Below, one piece after another: positions 1-8,154 of a stretch of DNA of 40,362 nt. This DNA is from Gammaproteobacteria bacterium (lineage in GTDB: Bacteria > Pseudomonadota > Gammaproteobacteria > CAIRSR01). The stretch lies in contig CAUYTW010000066.1 in the NCBI GenBank assembly GCA_963575715.1, positions 1-40,362 of the forward strand, read 5' to 3'. A program made the position numbers and the translations under genes. The notes beneath the pieces are model-generated. The model made no database searches. It saw only the letters and a list, made by a program, of their open reading frames with translations, and was not told where the DNA came from. Position 1 is the stretch's first letter; every line of letters starts with the position of its first letter.

Positions 1-39
1 ATATCCATAATTGAACACTATTATTCATATTATAAGCTA

Positions 40-618
40 CTAGAGTCTAGCTCCTGGAAGAACCTTTGAGTGATCGAGCTGGTTGACACTGGACGTGTCG
101 AGTAGATGCACGGTAAGTCCGTTATGCTGCTGGCCGAGTGCGTGTGCCGTGGTGTCGTACCACCATAGCGAGAAAGCGCGACGGACGAGGCCAGGGTCGA
201 ATGTGCGAACGCCACGGAAAAAGAGTGAATCAATGAGGCCACGTCGAATAAGGCCAGAGCAATCAATGCCAATTGGACTCTCGCCGCCCCAGTAGTAGGT
301 CACGCCGTCATAGCGACGAAGCCCTGCAACATAATCGGTGCGAAGCGAATCGACAGCAGGCAAGTTGCGTCCGGGTAAGGCTAGAAAGCCGCCGGACAAA
401 AGCGTGACGCTGAACAGGGAGAAACGGAGAACGCGATGCCACCAGCACAACGCGATGAACCCAAACCAGACAACGACAAATAGCACAAGGCCCGTCGCTC
501 GTGTGATGCGATTGCTCATGGGAAAGAGCCATACCGCGACGAATAGCACCAGTACGCCTAGCCAGAATTGTAGCAGTCGCGTTGATGTGGTTCCGTTCAT
601 GAGAATTGATAAATCCAA
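40..618 (-). CDS. Membrane-anchored NlpC/P60-like peptidase, C-terminally truncated
   Basis: The product is 192 residues from a TTG start with a GGTAG sequence just upstream; an in-frame ATG six codons later is the alternative. The N-terminus holds three hydrophobic segments (about residues 15-33, 41-60 and 64-81). A cell-wall-hydrolase-like segment follows, with YYWGG and then DCSGL, whose Cys120 matches the catalytic cysteine of NlpC/P60 peptidases. In that family a Gly-Asp turn and an HVG motif carrying the catalytic histidine normally follow. Here the protein stops after PGARL, where that part should begin, so the histidine is absent. It lies 132 bases downstream of the last SDR of the sugar operon and may be co-transcribed. 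It is probably a truncated, inactive gene; the family call is moderately secure and the function is inferred. Confidence 0.55.
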   Translation of the reverse strand: MDLSILMNGTTSTRLLQFWLGVLVLFVAVWLFPMSNRITRATGLVLFVVVWFGFIALCWWHRVLRFSLFSVTLLSGGFLALPGRNLPAVDSLRTDYVAGLRRYDGVTYYWGGESPIGIDCSGLIRRGLIDSLFFRGVRTFDPGLVRRAFSLWWYDTTAHALGQQHNGLTVHLLDTSSVNQLDHSKVLPGARL

Positions 619-750
619 GTTGCTACCTAACGAGAACTCGACGTAAGCAGTATGATAACCAGTTGTATCTATTAATTTATAATCTTAGAAGACCTCACCA
701 TGAACACATTATGGTTTCATTAAAATTCTACAAATTTATTCGTGTGAGTA

Positions 751-1755
751 TCAATGTAGTGATGTTTCCGTCCAATAATTCTTACGCTGCAGGTATTCTT
801 CACGATTAACAGTAAACCAATTCCATGTCGTTTCTAGTCCGCTACGCAGAGAAGTTGTTGGCTCAAAATCTATCCACGCACGAGCACGGGTCATATCCAT
901 AACACGACGCGGAAAACCCGACGGCTTCGACGTATCAAAAATATAATTAAATGGAATAAAGCTATTTAATGTTTTGACCAACTCACGGATGGTGTATCCC
1001 TGACCGCTGCCTAAATTAATAAAGGATCCTCGTGTTCCGTGGTATAAGGCAAGAATTACGCCTTCCGCTGCGTCGGTTGCATAAAGAAAGTCTCGAACCG
1101 CTGCACCATCTCCCCAAATTTGAACAGGATCTTCACCGTTGGCGATGCGCCACATCAATGAAGGAATGACCATGGCGTTCTCGGGATCGAAGTTATCGCC
1201 CGGACCGTAAATGTTGCAAGGGCGAACCACAGCAAAGTGATCAAAACCGTATTGTTGTTGATAAGCCTGACATTGCAATTCCGCCATTCGTTTAGCCCAG
1301 CCAGGAAACATATCCATTGGTTGCGTTAATAAATCATATTCATCTTCCTTGAAAATTTCGGCGCTGCCATAAGTTCCAATCGTACTGGTGTATACTACCT
1401 TTTTTGCGCCATTCAAACGAGCGGCTTCCAAAACGTTCGTATTCATCATTAAAAAAGGAACAAAGGTACTTGCTGGTCGTGCCTTGGTAATCTCAACAGA
1501 GCCTTTAATACCTGCGAGGTGAAATACAAAATCCATATCACAGGTTATTTCCTTGCAAAAGGAAAAATCGCGTAAATCACCATAAATATGTTCAGCGTTT
1601 TCATGGACCGTGAGATGATCGAGGGATACGATACGCACATTTGCACCAGCAGCGCAAAGGATGCGAACGACTTCACGGCCAATCATTCCAGTACCACCAG
1701 TAACGAGAGCGTTTTTGCCGATAAAGCTATCTACTATTTTCTGTTTTATCATCAT
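751..1755 (-). CDS. NAD-dependent epimerase/dehydratase (extended SDR), altered active site
   Basis: This is a 334-residue extended short-chain dehydrogenase/reductase of the nucleotide-sugar epimerase/reductase type. The Rossmann glycine motif TGGTGMIG is at residues 19-26. The TSTIGTYG segment (123-130) supplies the usual Ser/Thr, and RPCNIYGPGDNF marks the sugar-binding half. The YxxxK pair is altered: the aligned positions read P151-G-W-A-K155, so the lysine stays but the catalytic tyrosine is proline. The start is a double ATG with GGA upstream, nine bases after the broken FkbM gene. Its C-terminal half (FDTSKPSGFPRR and onward) closely resembles that of the SDR at 3776-4741, so the two are paralogues. 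Substrate is unknown; a nucleotide-linked sugar is inferred from the operon. Confidence 0.8.
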   Translation of the reverse strand: MMIKQKIVDSFIGKNALVTGGTGMIGREVVRILCAAGANVRIVSLDHLTVHENAEHIYGDLRDFSFCKEITCDMDFVFHLAGIKGSVEITKARPASTFVPFLMMNTNVLEAARLNGAKKVVYTSTIGTYGSAEIFKEDEYDLLTQPMDMFPGWAKRMAELQCQAYQQQYGFDHFAVVRPCNIYGPGDNFDPENAMVIPSLMWRIANGEDPVQIWGDGAAVRDFLYATDAAEGVILALYHGTRGSFINLGSGQGYTIRELVKTLNSFIPFNYIFDTSKPSGFPRRVMDMTRARAWIDFEPTTSLRSGLETTWNWFTVNREEYLQRKNYWTETSLH

Positions 1756-1764
1756 TGTTCCATT

Positions 1765-2868
1765 TTAGACATTATTATTTGATAAAGAACTAGCGCGAGC
1801 ATGAGGAACCGGAATTCTGCGTGGTAACGCCGCATCCGCAACGTCTGCGAAATGGCGATACTTATTGATGAAGCTACATAATTGCAAATTTGCCTGAGTC
1901 GGATCAGCATTCATGCGAGATAATAATTCTTGTATTTCTTGAATAGTAGCTTCTCCAGTTTTTTCTCCGACACGTTGTGCTAAACGTATAAGTCTCGCTG
2001 TCTCCTCAACAGAAAAATCTCCATCAACAGCAAGTTCAACAGCAAAGTCGTAATATCCAAGTAATAAGGCGCAAAGATACAACATGGCATATTGACGAAT
2101 TCCAGATAAATTCGTTACTGTATCTTTAGGATCTTTGAAAAAGACCGCATCACCAAAACATAGTCTTTCTCTTCCAATTATTTTACATTTATCAATATAT
2201 TTTTGTGACCAACCTTGAGTTTCCATGAATCCATAAAAGGAAAAACCAGCTTTTCTCAAGAATTGTTCTAAATCTGAAAAGCGCGGTTGATTCTCATAAA
2301 TTTCCACGAAAGAAACTTCAGAAATAATGGCCACGGTACGTTCTTGTAATGTGCGTGGTGCTGCCATCAATAAATCTAATTCCGATCCTTGCACATCTAG
2401 CTTTAGCAATTCCCCAAAAAAAGGTTGGCTCTTTCAATATTCAAACAAAATCGCGTCAAGCGTGTCCACCTCCACGGATAGGCTACCCTTGTACTCAAGT
2501 GATGAGACACGGTAACGATCACGAAATACGTGACTGGCCTTGAGCAAGGAATGGTTGACACCGTGAGCATAAAGATTTAATTCGCCACGGCCTCGAAAAC
2601 CACCAACAGCGATATTTTCAACCACCGCAAAACCATAACGATCAGCCAAAGAATCATTTAATTCCATAATTCCTTGAGGATCCGGTTCAAAAGCGAGTAC
2701 AGCCGCAAATTGAGCAATTGCATTGACGAAATTTCTCACCCCACCACGAGAACCAATATCTATGAAGCCAAGAGGAGCCGATTGTAGTTCAGCAAATATG
2801 TGACTAGCTTGAAAATCAGGATCATTTAGGAAATGACATTGATTCTTTTCCTCTACATCGGTCGCCAA
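1765..2868 (-). pseudogene. FkbM family methyltransferase interrupted by an in-frame TGA
   Basis: Two open segments, 2434-2868 (144 codons) and 1765-2409, lie in the same reading frame and together form one FkbM-type SAM-dependent O-methyltransferase of about 366 codons. The first half carries FIDIGSRGG (SAM site) and AFEPDP, ending in VDTLDAILFEY. A TGA at 2434-2436 follows, and then the reading continues SQPFFGELLKLDVQGSEL, which holds the family's LKxDVxGxE signature. There is no length change, so a single base change of a TGG tryptophan codon would explain the stop. A C-terminal extension of about 120 residues follows the domain. The start is TTG at 2866-2868, overlapping the upstream methyltransferase by 16 bases. 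The gene is likely inactive unless the stop is read through or is a sequencing error. FkbM enzymes methylate sugar hydroxyls. Confidence 0.8.
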
Positions 2869-3779
2869 ATCAATAACGAATAACCCTCATGATATAAACT
2901 ACCCATACCTAGACGGTGGGATTTAATTAATTCGATTTGCCTGGCATCCATTAGCTTTCGTAAACTAGGGAGATAACCTTGAAGATACTTGCGGCCTTGA
3001 TGATAACGAAAAGCTATATTATCATACAAGCTCTCTGAATTATAAAAATCTGCTATTGGCTCCATATGGATAACTAAACCTGGACGGCGTTCAATAAGCC
3101 AGTCAAGAAATTGTTGAAAGCCTTCGCCGATTTGTTCCAACGCACAAAAAGTCATAACTGCGGTGTTTTTTTCTAAGTGCAGTACCGGATCCGGATGGAA
3201 TAAATCAAAATGCCGTCCTTGTAACCGAAAGCCATGAAATTTCGCTACGTGATTAATAAGATCTACTGCAGAATATGCCCAGTCTAGCCCAACTAATTCC
3301 TTCTCCGGTGCCAGCTGCGCCAAAGCAGCCAAATTGAAGCCGCTGCCGCAACCAAATTCCCAAACTCGCTGAAATTTGGCTAAATATTTAACAAATAACC
3401 ATCGCCGCAGCACACGAAAATAATTAAACTCAAACCCTGTTGTCAATGGTAGAGCGTAATCACCTTGCAACCGGATATGGGTTGATTTACTAATAAAGCT
3501 TGGCTCTAAAGCCGCTAGATCATTTTTACTGGCAGCATAACGTTCCGCTATCTCACCCCAAGCCATTTCCCAAATAGGGTGGCGGTGTTCGCCTACTTGA
3601 TTAAAACTGTCCAATGAACGTAGCACCGACAGGATTAAAGTATCGCGCTCGTCTTGCTCTAATCGCCGATAGCGAAAATCATGTCGTGCTATTTCTTCTT
3701 GAACAAAATATGTATCTTCCGCAGGGGCATCAAAAGCATTCAGAAAATCAGTAACAGTAAAGATACGGATATCCTTCAT
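2853..3779 (-). CDS. Class I SAM-dependent methyltransferase
   Basis: The product has 308 residues. I place the start at the ATG at 3777-3779 because it forms an ATGA overlap with the stop of the upstream SDR; an in-frame start 12 codons earlier would overlap that gene more. The first 130 residues are a helical N-terminal region with no motif I recognise. VWEFGCGSGFN (about 139-149) is the glycine-rich SAM loop, ELVGLDWAYSAV the next strand with its acidic ribose-binding residue, and MTFCALEQIGEGF the strand-4 region. It is probably a small-molecule or sugar methyltransferase acting on the nucleotide sugar or glycan made by this operon. The substrate is not visible from sequence, and a non-methylating role cannot be excluded. 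Confidence 0.75.
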   Translation of the reverse strand: MKDIRIFTVTDFLNAFDAPAEDTYFVQEEIARHDFRYRRLEQDERDTLILSVLRSLDSFNQVGEHRHPIWEMAWGEIAERYAASKNDLAALEPSFISKSTHIRLQGDYALPLTTGFEFNYFRVLRRWLFVKYLAKFQRVWEFGCGSGFNLAALAQLAPEKELVGLDWAYSAVDLINHVAKFHGFRLQGRHFDLFHPDPVLHLEKNTAVMTFCALEQIGEGFQQFLDWLIERRPGLVIHMEPIADFYNSESLYDNIAFRYHQGRKYLQGYLPSLRKLMDARQIELIKSHRLGMGSLYHEGYSLLIWRPM

Positions 3780-4741
3780 GATTTCATGCCTGAAGTAATT
3801 CGATTCAAATACCAATGTACCGTATCGATTAAGCCGTCACGTAGAGATATCGTCGGCTCGAATCCAAGCGTTTCCCTAGCTTTACTGCAATCAACCATAC
3901 GTTTAGGGATCGTAGTTGGCTTGCTGGTATCAAATATAACCTCGACATCGTGCCCCGCAGCTTCAAGTATGTATCCAACAATTTCGCGGACGGTGGCAAC
4001 CTTGCCGTAGCCGATATTGATCGGCTCGCAGGTTGGCATTTTTTCCGTGGCCAATAGACAGCCACGCACTAAATCTTCAACATGCAAAAAATCCCGAATT
4101 TCGTCACCGGTACCCCATACTTCGAAGGGAGTCATCTTGTCCACAGCCTTGCGAATGAGCGCGGGAATTACATGACTGGTTGCTAGATTGAAATCGTCAA
4201 AACGACCATAAGTAGCCGTCGGGCGAACCAAGACGATTTTAGTGCTGGATTTTTGATGAACAAATTCCCCCATGCGCTCCAGATAACGACGCATCCAGCC
4301 ATAGCCGAAATAGGAAGGATGAGTAGGCCCATTCCACATTTCATCCTCACGGATGGGATGTTCGGATACCGGATAACCAGTAGACGAGCCAAAGATTTGT
4401 ACCCGCGCGGTTTTCGCCGCCCAAGCTGCCTCTAACACATTGGCAGTTAAGGTTAAATTGGTGGTAATCGCCGACATGGGATTACTGGCTGTGACTCCTG
4501 CGGCGGAGACCGCGCCGGCGCAATGAAAAACGATCTCGACGCCTTCTAGGGCGCGGCGGCATTCCTGCTGATTGGTCAAGTCGGCGATTCGTATTTCAAC
4601 ACTCGGATCATGAATAATCATCGGGCGATTGTGTACGACGGCATGCACCCGCGCACCCGTTTCTAGTAGGGCCTTGACCATGTGTGTGCCGACAAAACCC
4701 GATCCACCGGTTACCAAACATATCTTATTTTGATAAAACAT
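3776..4741 (-). CDS. NAD-dependent epimerase/dehydratase (extended SDR), YxxxR variant
   Basis: The product has 321 residues. The reading frame is open further upstream, but the start is set at the ATG at 4739-4741 because the Rossmann motif TGGSGFVG (11-18) then sits where the family has it. This start overlaps the transketolase C-subunit gene by 17 bases. The Ser/Thr motif reads FGSSTGYP. The YxxxK site reads Y147-G-W-M-R151: tyrosine is kept and lysine is replaced by arginine. RPTATYGRFDDFN and GTGDEIRDFLHVEDLV are typical of sugar epimerases and reductases. The stop forms an ATGA overlap with the next methyltransferase gene. It is a close paralogue of the SDR at 751-1755. Epimerase or reductase of a nucleotide sugar is the likely role. 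Confidence 0.8.
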   Translation of the reverse strand: MFYQNKICLVTGGSGFVGTHMVKALLETGARVHAVVHNRPMIIHDPSVEIRIADLTNQQECRRALEGVEIVFHCAGAVSAAGVTASNPMSAITTNLTLTANVLEAAWAAKTARVQIFGSSTGYPVSEHPIREDEMWNGPTHPSYFGYGWMRRYLERMGEFVHQKSSTKIVLVRPTATYGRFDDFNLATSHVIPALIRKAVDKMTPFEVWGTGDEIRDFLHVEDLVRGCLLATEKMPTCEPINIGYGKVATVREIVGYILEAAGHDVEVIFDTSKPTTIPKRMVDCSKARETLGFEPTISLRDGLIDTVHWYLNRITSGMKS

Positions 4742-5627
4742 GAGAATTATCTCTGGTTGCTGAAACCGATAGCAGCCATTCGACGGCAGTGTGAATACCA
4801 GAAACATCCAAGCCAAGCTTGGCGTGAATGTCATGTAAGGTACCGTACCAACCGCAAAAGACGTCCGGCAGCCCGTGATACCAGGTACGCAGGCCGGGCA
4901 CCTCGTTAATGGCCTCACGCAATCCGAAGGCGTCATGCACAACTAGGATGCGGGTGTCGGCAAATGCCTGTATCAATTCGTGGTCAATTGGTTTTATGGT
5001 GTGAAAGTACACCAGATTGACGTTCAGATCGCGCACTGCTTCCAGCACGTTACCAAGCAATGGGCCAGCGGTCATTACTGTCACGTCGCTTCCGTGTTTG
5101 AGCACCATTCCCTTGCCAAAACGGATTTCACCAGTATCGATGGTATGCGGATGATCAGACAGACGGAAATAGGTTGGTTGACCATTAGCATATTGACTGC
5201 GCAGCAGCGCGTTCAATTCTTTGATTGTTCCCGGCTGCAATACTTCGCACCCTGGCAACATCCGTAAAATAGCTAAATCCGTGTAGGCATGATGGGTGGC
5301 GCCGTCCCAGGCGTAATCAAAGGAAGCACCGCAAGAAATAATATTGCCCCCGAAATGGTTGTAGCACAAATCTAATTTGATTTGTTCATAGCTGCGTTCG
5401 GTAAGGAATGGTGCGATGGTATGCACAAAGGGAATTAATCCTTGCGAACTCAAGCCCGCCGCAACGCTAATTAACGTATTCTCGCAGATGCCCATATTAT
5501 GAAAGCGTTCAGGATAACGCTGACGAAAATCATTGAATACATAAACACTCACGTCGCCAAGAATGATGGTAATGCGATCATCATGTTCAGCGAGATCCAG
5601 CACAGTCTGTTTAAACTGTTTTCTCAT
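4725..5627 (-). CDS. Transketolase-like C-terminal subunit (pyrimidine-binding half)
   Basis: The product is 300 residues and corresponds to the C-terminal half of a transketolase: the pyrimidine-binding domain plus the C-terminal domain. MGICENTLISVAAGLS carries Glu49, matching the catalytic glutamate that activates the thiamine diphosphate cofactor in this family. The remainder (ISCGASFDYAWDGATHH, then TVMTAGPLL) follows the expected strand order. It overlaps the N-subunit gene by 17 bases, so the two are translated together and should form a heteromeric enzyme. Split transketolases in sugar clusters either supply ketose phosphates such as sedoheptulose 7-phosphate or add a two-carbon unit to a keto-sugar. 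Which applies here is inference. A DXS-like or acetoin-type activity is less likely, given the genes around it. Confidence 0.85.
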   Translation of the reverse strand: MRKQFKQTVLDLAEHDDRITIILGDVSVYVFNDFRQRYPERFHNMGICENTLISVAAGLSSQGLIPFVHTIAPFLTERSYEQIKLDLCYNHFGGNIISCGASFDYAWDGATHHAYTDLAILRMLPGCEVLQPGTIKELNALLRSQYANGQPTYFRLSDHPHTIDTGEIRFGKGMVLKHGSDVTVMTAGPLLGNVLEAVRDLNVNLVYFHTIKPIDHELIQAFADTRILVVHDAFGLREAINEVPGLRTWYHGLPDVFCGWYGTLHDIHAKLGLDVSGIHTAVEWLLSVSATRDNSHVLSK

Positions 5628-6393
5628 CCAGTTCTCTCATCAGGATTGCAAATTCTTGATTATTCGGTGACCGCCGATGCCATTCATAATGATTATTAGC
5701 TAATGTTGTGCAACCATACCCTTTGATCGTATGGGCTACAATTACTTTCACCTGTTGACTAAGCTGTTGAAACGTTTCGCTCAGTGCCTTCAAATCATGA
5801 CCGGCAACCGCGACCACCTCGCAGCCAAAACCTTGAAAGTGTGCTTCGGGTTCAAATATTTGCAACCCCCGGGCATGGGATCGATTGTCATCATAGATAA
5901 TTGTTAAGTTATTCAATCTTTGATTAACTGCGACCATGATTGCTTCCCAAACCGTTCCCTCATTTGATTCACCATCGCCAATAAGAACAAACACCCGACG
6001 AGGTAACTTTTGTATTTTAAATGCCAAAGCAATGCCAACCGCCACACCAATTCCATGACCTAGTGAACCTGTCGAAACCTCAATGCCGGAAATTTTAGCG
6101 TGATCCGCATGGCATCCAAAATCCGACATGAATGCTCCGAAGGTAAAAACTCTTTCGATTGGAAAATACCCATGGTGGGCTAATACACAATAATGAGCAA
6201 GTGCCGCATGGCCTTTACTTAAGACAAAGATGTCCCGCTGATTCCAATCGGGAATATTCGGATCGTGTTTCATCACGCCATAAACGGAATGAAGAATTTC
6301 AACAATGGAGAAGCAGGTCGGAATATGGCCATGACCACTTTCCCTGGCTATCCGTAAAATGTTTTTTCTGATGTCAGCACAAGCTGGCTGCAT
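5611..6393 (-). CDS. Transketolase-like N-terminal subunit (thiamine diphosphate-binding half)
   Basis: The product is 260 residues, the diphosphate-binding half of a two-subunit transketolase. HGHIPTCFSIVEIL and LSKGHAALAHY are the N-terminal cofactor-region motifs. The Mg/thiamine-diphosphate motif begins GDGESNEG at residue 139 and ends at Asn170 in IIYDDN, the spacing expected for this family. STGSLGHGIGVAVGIA is the conserved glycine-rich loop. The ATG at 6391-6393 has GGAG six bases upstream. It partners with the C-subunit encoded by the overlapping next gene. A single housekeeping transketolase is normally one chain of about 660 residues, so this split pair is more likely a pathway-specific enzyme for the sugar operon. 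Confidence 0.87.
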   Translation of the reverse strand: MQPACADIRKNILRIARESGHGHIPTCFSIVEILHSVYGVMKHDPNIPDWNQRDIFVLSKGHAALAHYCVLAHHGYFPIERVFTFGAFMSDFGCHADHAKISGIEVSTGSLGHGIGVAVGIALAFKIQKLPRRVFVLIGDGESNEGTVWEAIMVAVNQRLNNLTIIYDDNRSHARGLQIFEPEAHFQGFGCEVVAVAGHDLKALSETFQQLSQQVKVIVAHTIKGYGCTTLANNHYEWHRRSPNNQEFAILMRELDEKTV

Positions 6394-6416
6394 AATAACT
6401 CCAGTTTATCTCTCGA

Positions 6417-7175
6417 CTATTCCAAAACTGCGAAAGAAATACGTGACGCCGCAGGATAGCGTTGAATTCTAAGACCAGCTAAATTCATGGTTTCAAGAAG
6501 TGCGATAGTTTCACCAGGAAATATATCATCACATAATTCGTCAAACACTAATACACTTCCCTTGAATAATCTGGGCTTGATGGCTTCCAAAGCAATTTTA
6601 GTTGGAGCATGAATATCAAAATCAAATATCGCTAAGGATACAATAGTTTCTGGATGGCGTGCGAAATATTCGGGAATTGTCTGTGCCGCATCTCCTTTGA
6701 CCAGCTCGTATTTTTTAAGGTGAGAAACAGGATTCAACGCATCCTGGAGTTCGATGAGCCGCGCTAGATAGGTCTCGTACTCACTCGATACTGAAAAAGA
6801 GCCATCAATGCAACGACAATTTACACCATCTTTTTCATTCATTCCCTTAAATCCCTCAAAAGTATCAAAACCAATAATTTTTCGATGACGATTAAATGGC
6901 TCAAATATTCCTCGCAATGCCGACAATAAAGAAATAGTCTGTCCCCAGCGTACTCCAAACTCCATGATGACGCCGTGAGTATTGATGATTTTTTGATAAA
7001 TCTCATGAAAAAAAATTATTCGTGCTAGTGACTTAGAGGTCAGATATAATCCTAAATTTGGTAGTAGTTCGTCATCAGGTAAAGGAGTTTTCTTGAGTAA
7101 AGCACAGAACTCTTTTTGAATATTTTTTTCACTTACACTAGAAAGTACGATAGCATCATGTTTTTCTGTTTTCAT
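6417..7175 (-). CDS. TylF/MycF-like sugar O-methyltransferase
   Basis: The product is 252 residues. VIMEFGVRWGQTISLL (about 69-84) is the SAM-binding loop, and KIIGFDTFEGFKG the strand with the acidic cofactor residue. LVKGDAAQTIPEYF and LAIFDFDIHAPTK follow, with acidic residues placed as in the metal-dependent TylF/macrocin O-methyltransferase group. Members of this group in glycan clusters are sometimes misannotated as crotonobetainyl-CoA:carnitine CoA-transferase. The family's usual job is O-methylation of a deoxysugar hydroxyl, often needing Mg2+. The start forms an ATGA overlap with the preceding SDR, so translation is coupled. The substrate is inferred to be the sugar made by this operon. 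Confidence 0.78.
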   Translation of the reverse strand: MKTEKHDAIVLSSVSEKNIQKEFCALLKKTPLPDDELLPNLGLYLTSKSLARIIFFHEIYQKIINTHGVIMEFGVRWGQTISLLSALRGIFEPFNRHRKIIGFDTFEGFKGMNEKDGVNCRCIDGSFSVSSEYETYLARLIELQDALNPVSHLKKYELVKGDAAQTIPEYFARHPETIVSLAIFDFDIHAPTKIALEAIKPRLFKGSVLVFDELCDDIFPGETIALLETMNLAGLRIQRYPAASRISFAVLE

Positions 7176-8149
7176 TTATTCCACCAATTTTTATTTTCTT
7201 GCCACCATTCAAGTGTATTTTTTATTCCTGCATCAATGCTTATCTGTGGTATCCAATCTAGTTTGCTGCGGGCTTTCGAGCAATCCAGCGCGCGAAAAGC
7301 GGCCGTTGTTGGACGTTGGTCATTATATTGAATGCGGGATGGAGTATAGTCCGCATACTTGAGCGCCCATGTGACAACATCATCAACTGTTGTCTGAACC
7401 CCTGAACCAATATTGAAAACATCGAAATGGATGTCATCTCGTTCTAACATTAATACCACCGCGCGTGCAAAATCGTCAGCATGAATCACATCTCTTGTAA
7501 CCTCTGGGCTACCCCAAATTTCAAATGGATCCATTCGATCGACCGCCTTACGAATAATGGCAGGAATAAAATTAGAGGTTTGAGGATTGAAACGAGCGAA
7601 TGGCCCAAAAACATTAGACGCACGGATAATCATGATATCCATGCCGGATTGTCGATGCCAGAATTCGCATAATTTTTCGTTAAATCGAGTGACCCAGCCG
7701 ATTCCCGTATAAGCATCGGGAGGATTTTGATTCAGATCAAGCTGATTTTCTCGGATATGTCCATCAAACGGCTGATACAATGTCGCGGAGCCGATAAATA
7801 CGAGTCGTCGCATATTTGACATGGCTAAACCTTGCAATAAATTTGCGTTCATGAACAAATTGTCATTAATCTGTTGCCATGGTTGAGCGGTTAATGTGCC
7901 GACACCTGAAGTACGAGCAGCCGCCATTACGGCGCAATCACAGCCCATCCCAATACGACTGCATTCTTCCTGTGAGGCGATGTTTGATTTAACGTATTCT
8001 ATTCGCGGGTTCAAAAAAAATGGTTCTGTGTGATGATAACATGCTCGAATTAATAAATCGGAATCATGATAAAGAAGCCGGGCTAAAATGGCAGTACCAA
8101 CCATTCCAGTTGCTCCTGCCACTAATATTTTTTTTCCATGCAATGACAT
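7172..8149 (-). CDS. NAD-dependent epimerase/dehydratase (extended SDR) lacking the YxxxK pair
   Basis: The product is 325 residues. VAGATGMVG (10-18) is the Rossmann glycine motif, GSATLYQP the Ser/Thr segment, and RASNVFGPFARFN the sugar-domain signature. At the catalytic site the aligned residues read I150-G-W-V-T154, so both tyrosine and lysine of YxxxK are missing. The rest of the fold looks intact, which argues against simple decay. Relatives could act as epimerases using other residues, or could be inactive partners. It starts five bases after the dehydratase stop and ends in an ATGA overlap with the TylF-like gene. Its position directly after the dehydratase suggests it acts on the 4-keto-6-deoxy intermediate. 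Confidence 0.78.
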   Translation of the reverse strand: MSLHGKKILVAGATGMVGTAILARLLYHDSDLLIRACYHHTEPFFLNPRIEYVKSNIASQEECSRIGMGCDCAVMAAARTSGVGTLTAQPWQQINDNLFMNANLLQGLAMSNMRRLVFIGSATLYQPFDGHIRENQLDLNQNPPDAYTGIGWVTRFNEKLCEFWHRQSGMDIMIIRASNVFGPFARFNPQTSNFIPAIIRKAVDRMDPFEIWGSPEVTRDVIHADDFARAVVLMLERDDIHFDVFNIGSGVQTTVDDVVTWALKYADYTPSRIQYNDQRPTTAAFRALDCSKARSKLDWIPQISIDAGIKNTLEWWQENKNWWNK

Positions 8150-8154
8150 AATAT

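Noticed and set aside
1765-2409. The second half of the FkbM gene as an independent gene from TTG at 2409
   Set aside because: The TTG lies inside the conserved LKLDVQGSE region and would remove the whole SAM-binding half, so it is not a sensible start.
2434-2436. TGA as a selenocysteine codon
   Set aside because: FkbM enzymes are not known to use selenocysteine, and no SECIS-like stem was evident just downstream. TGA is an ordinary stop elsewhere in the window.
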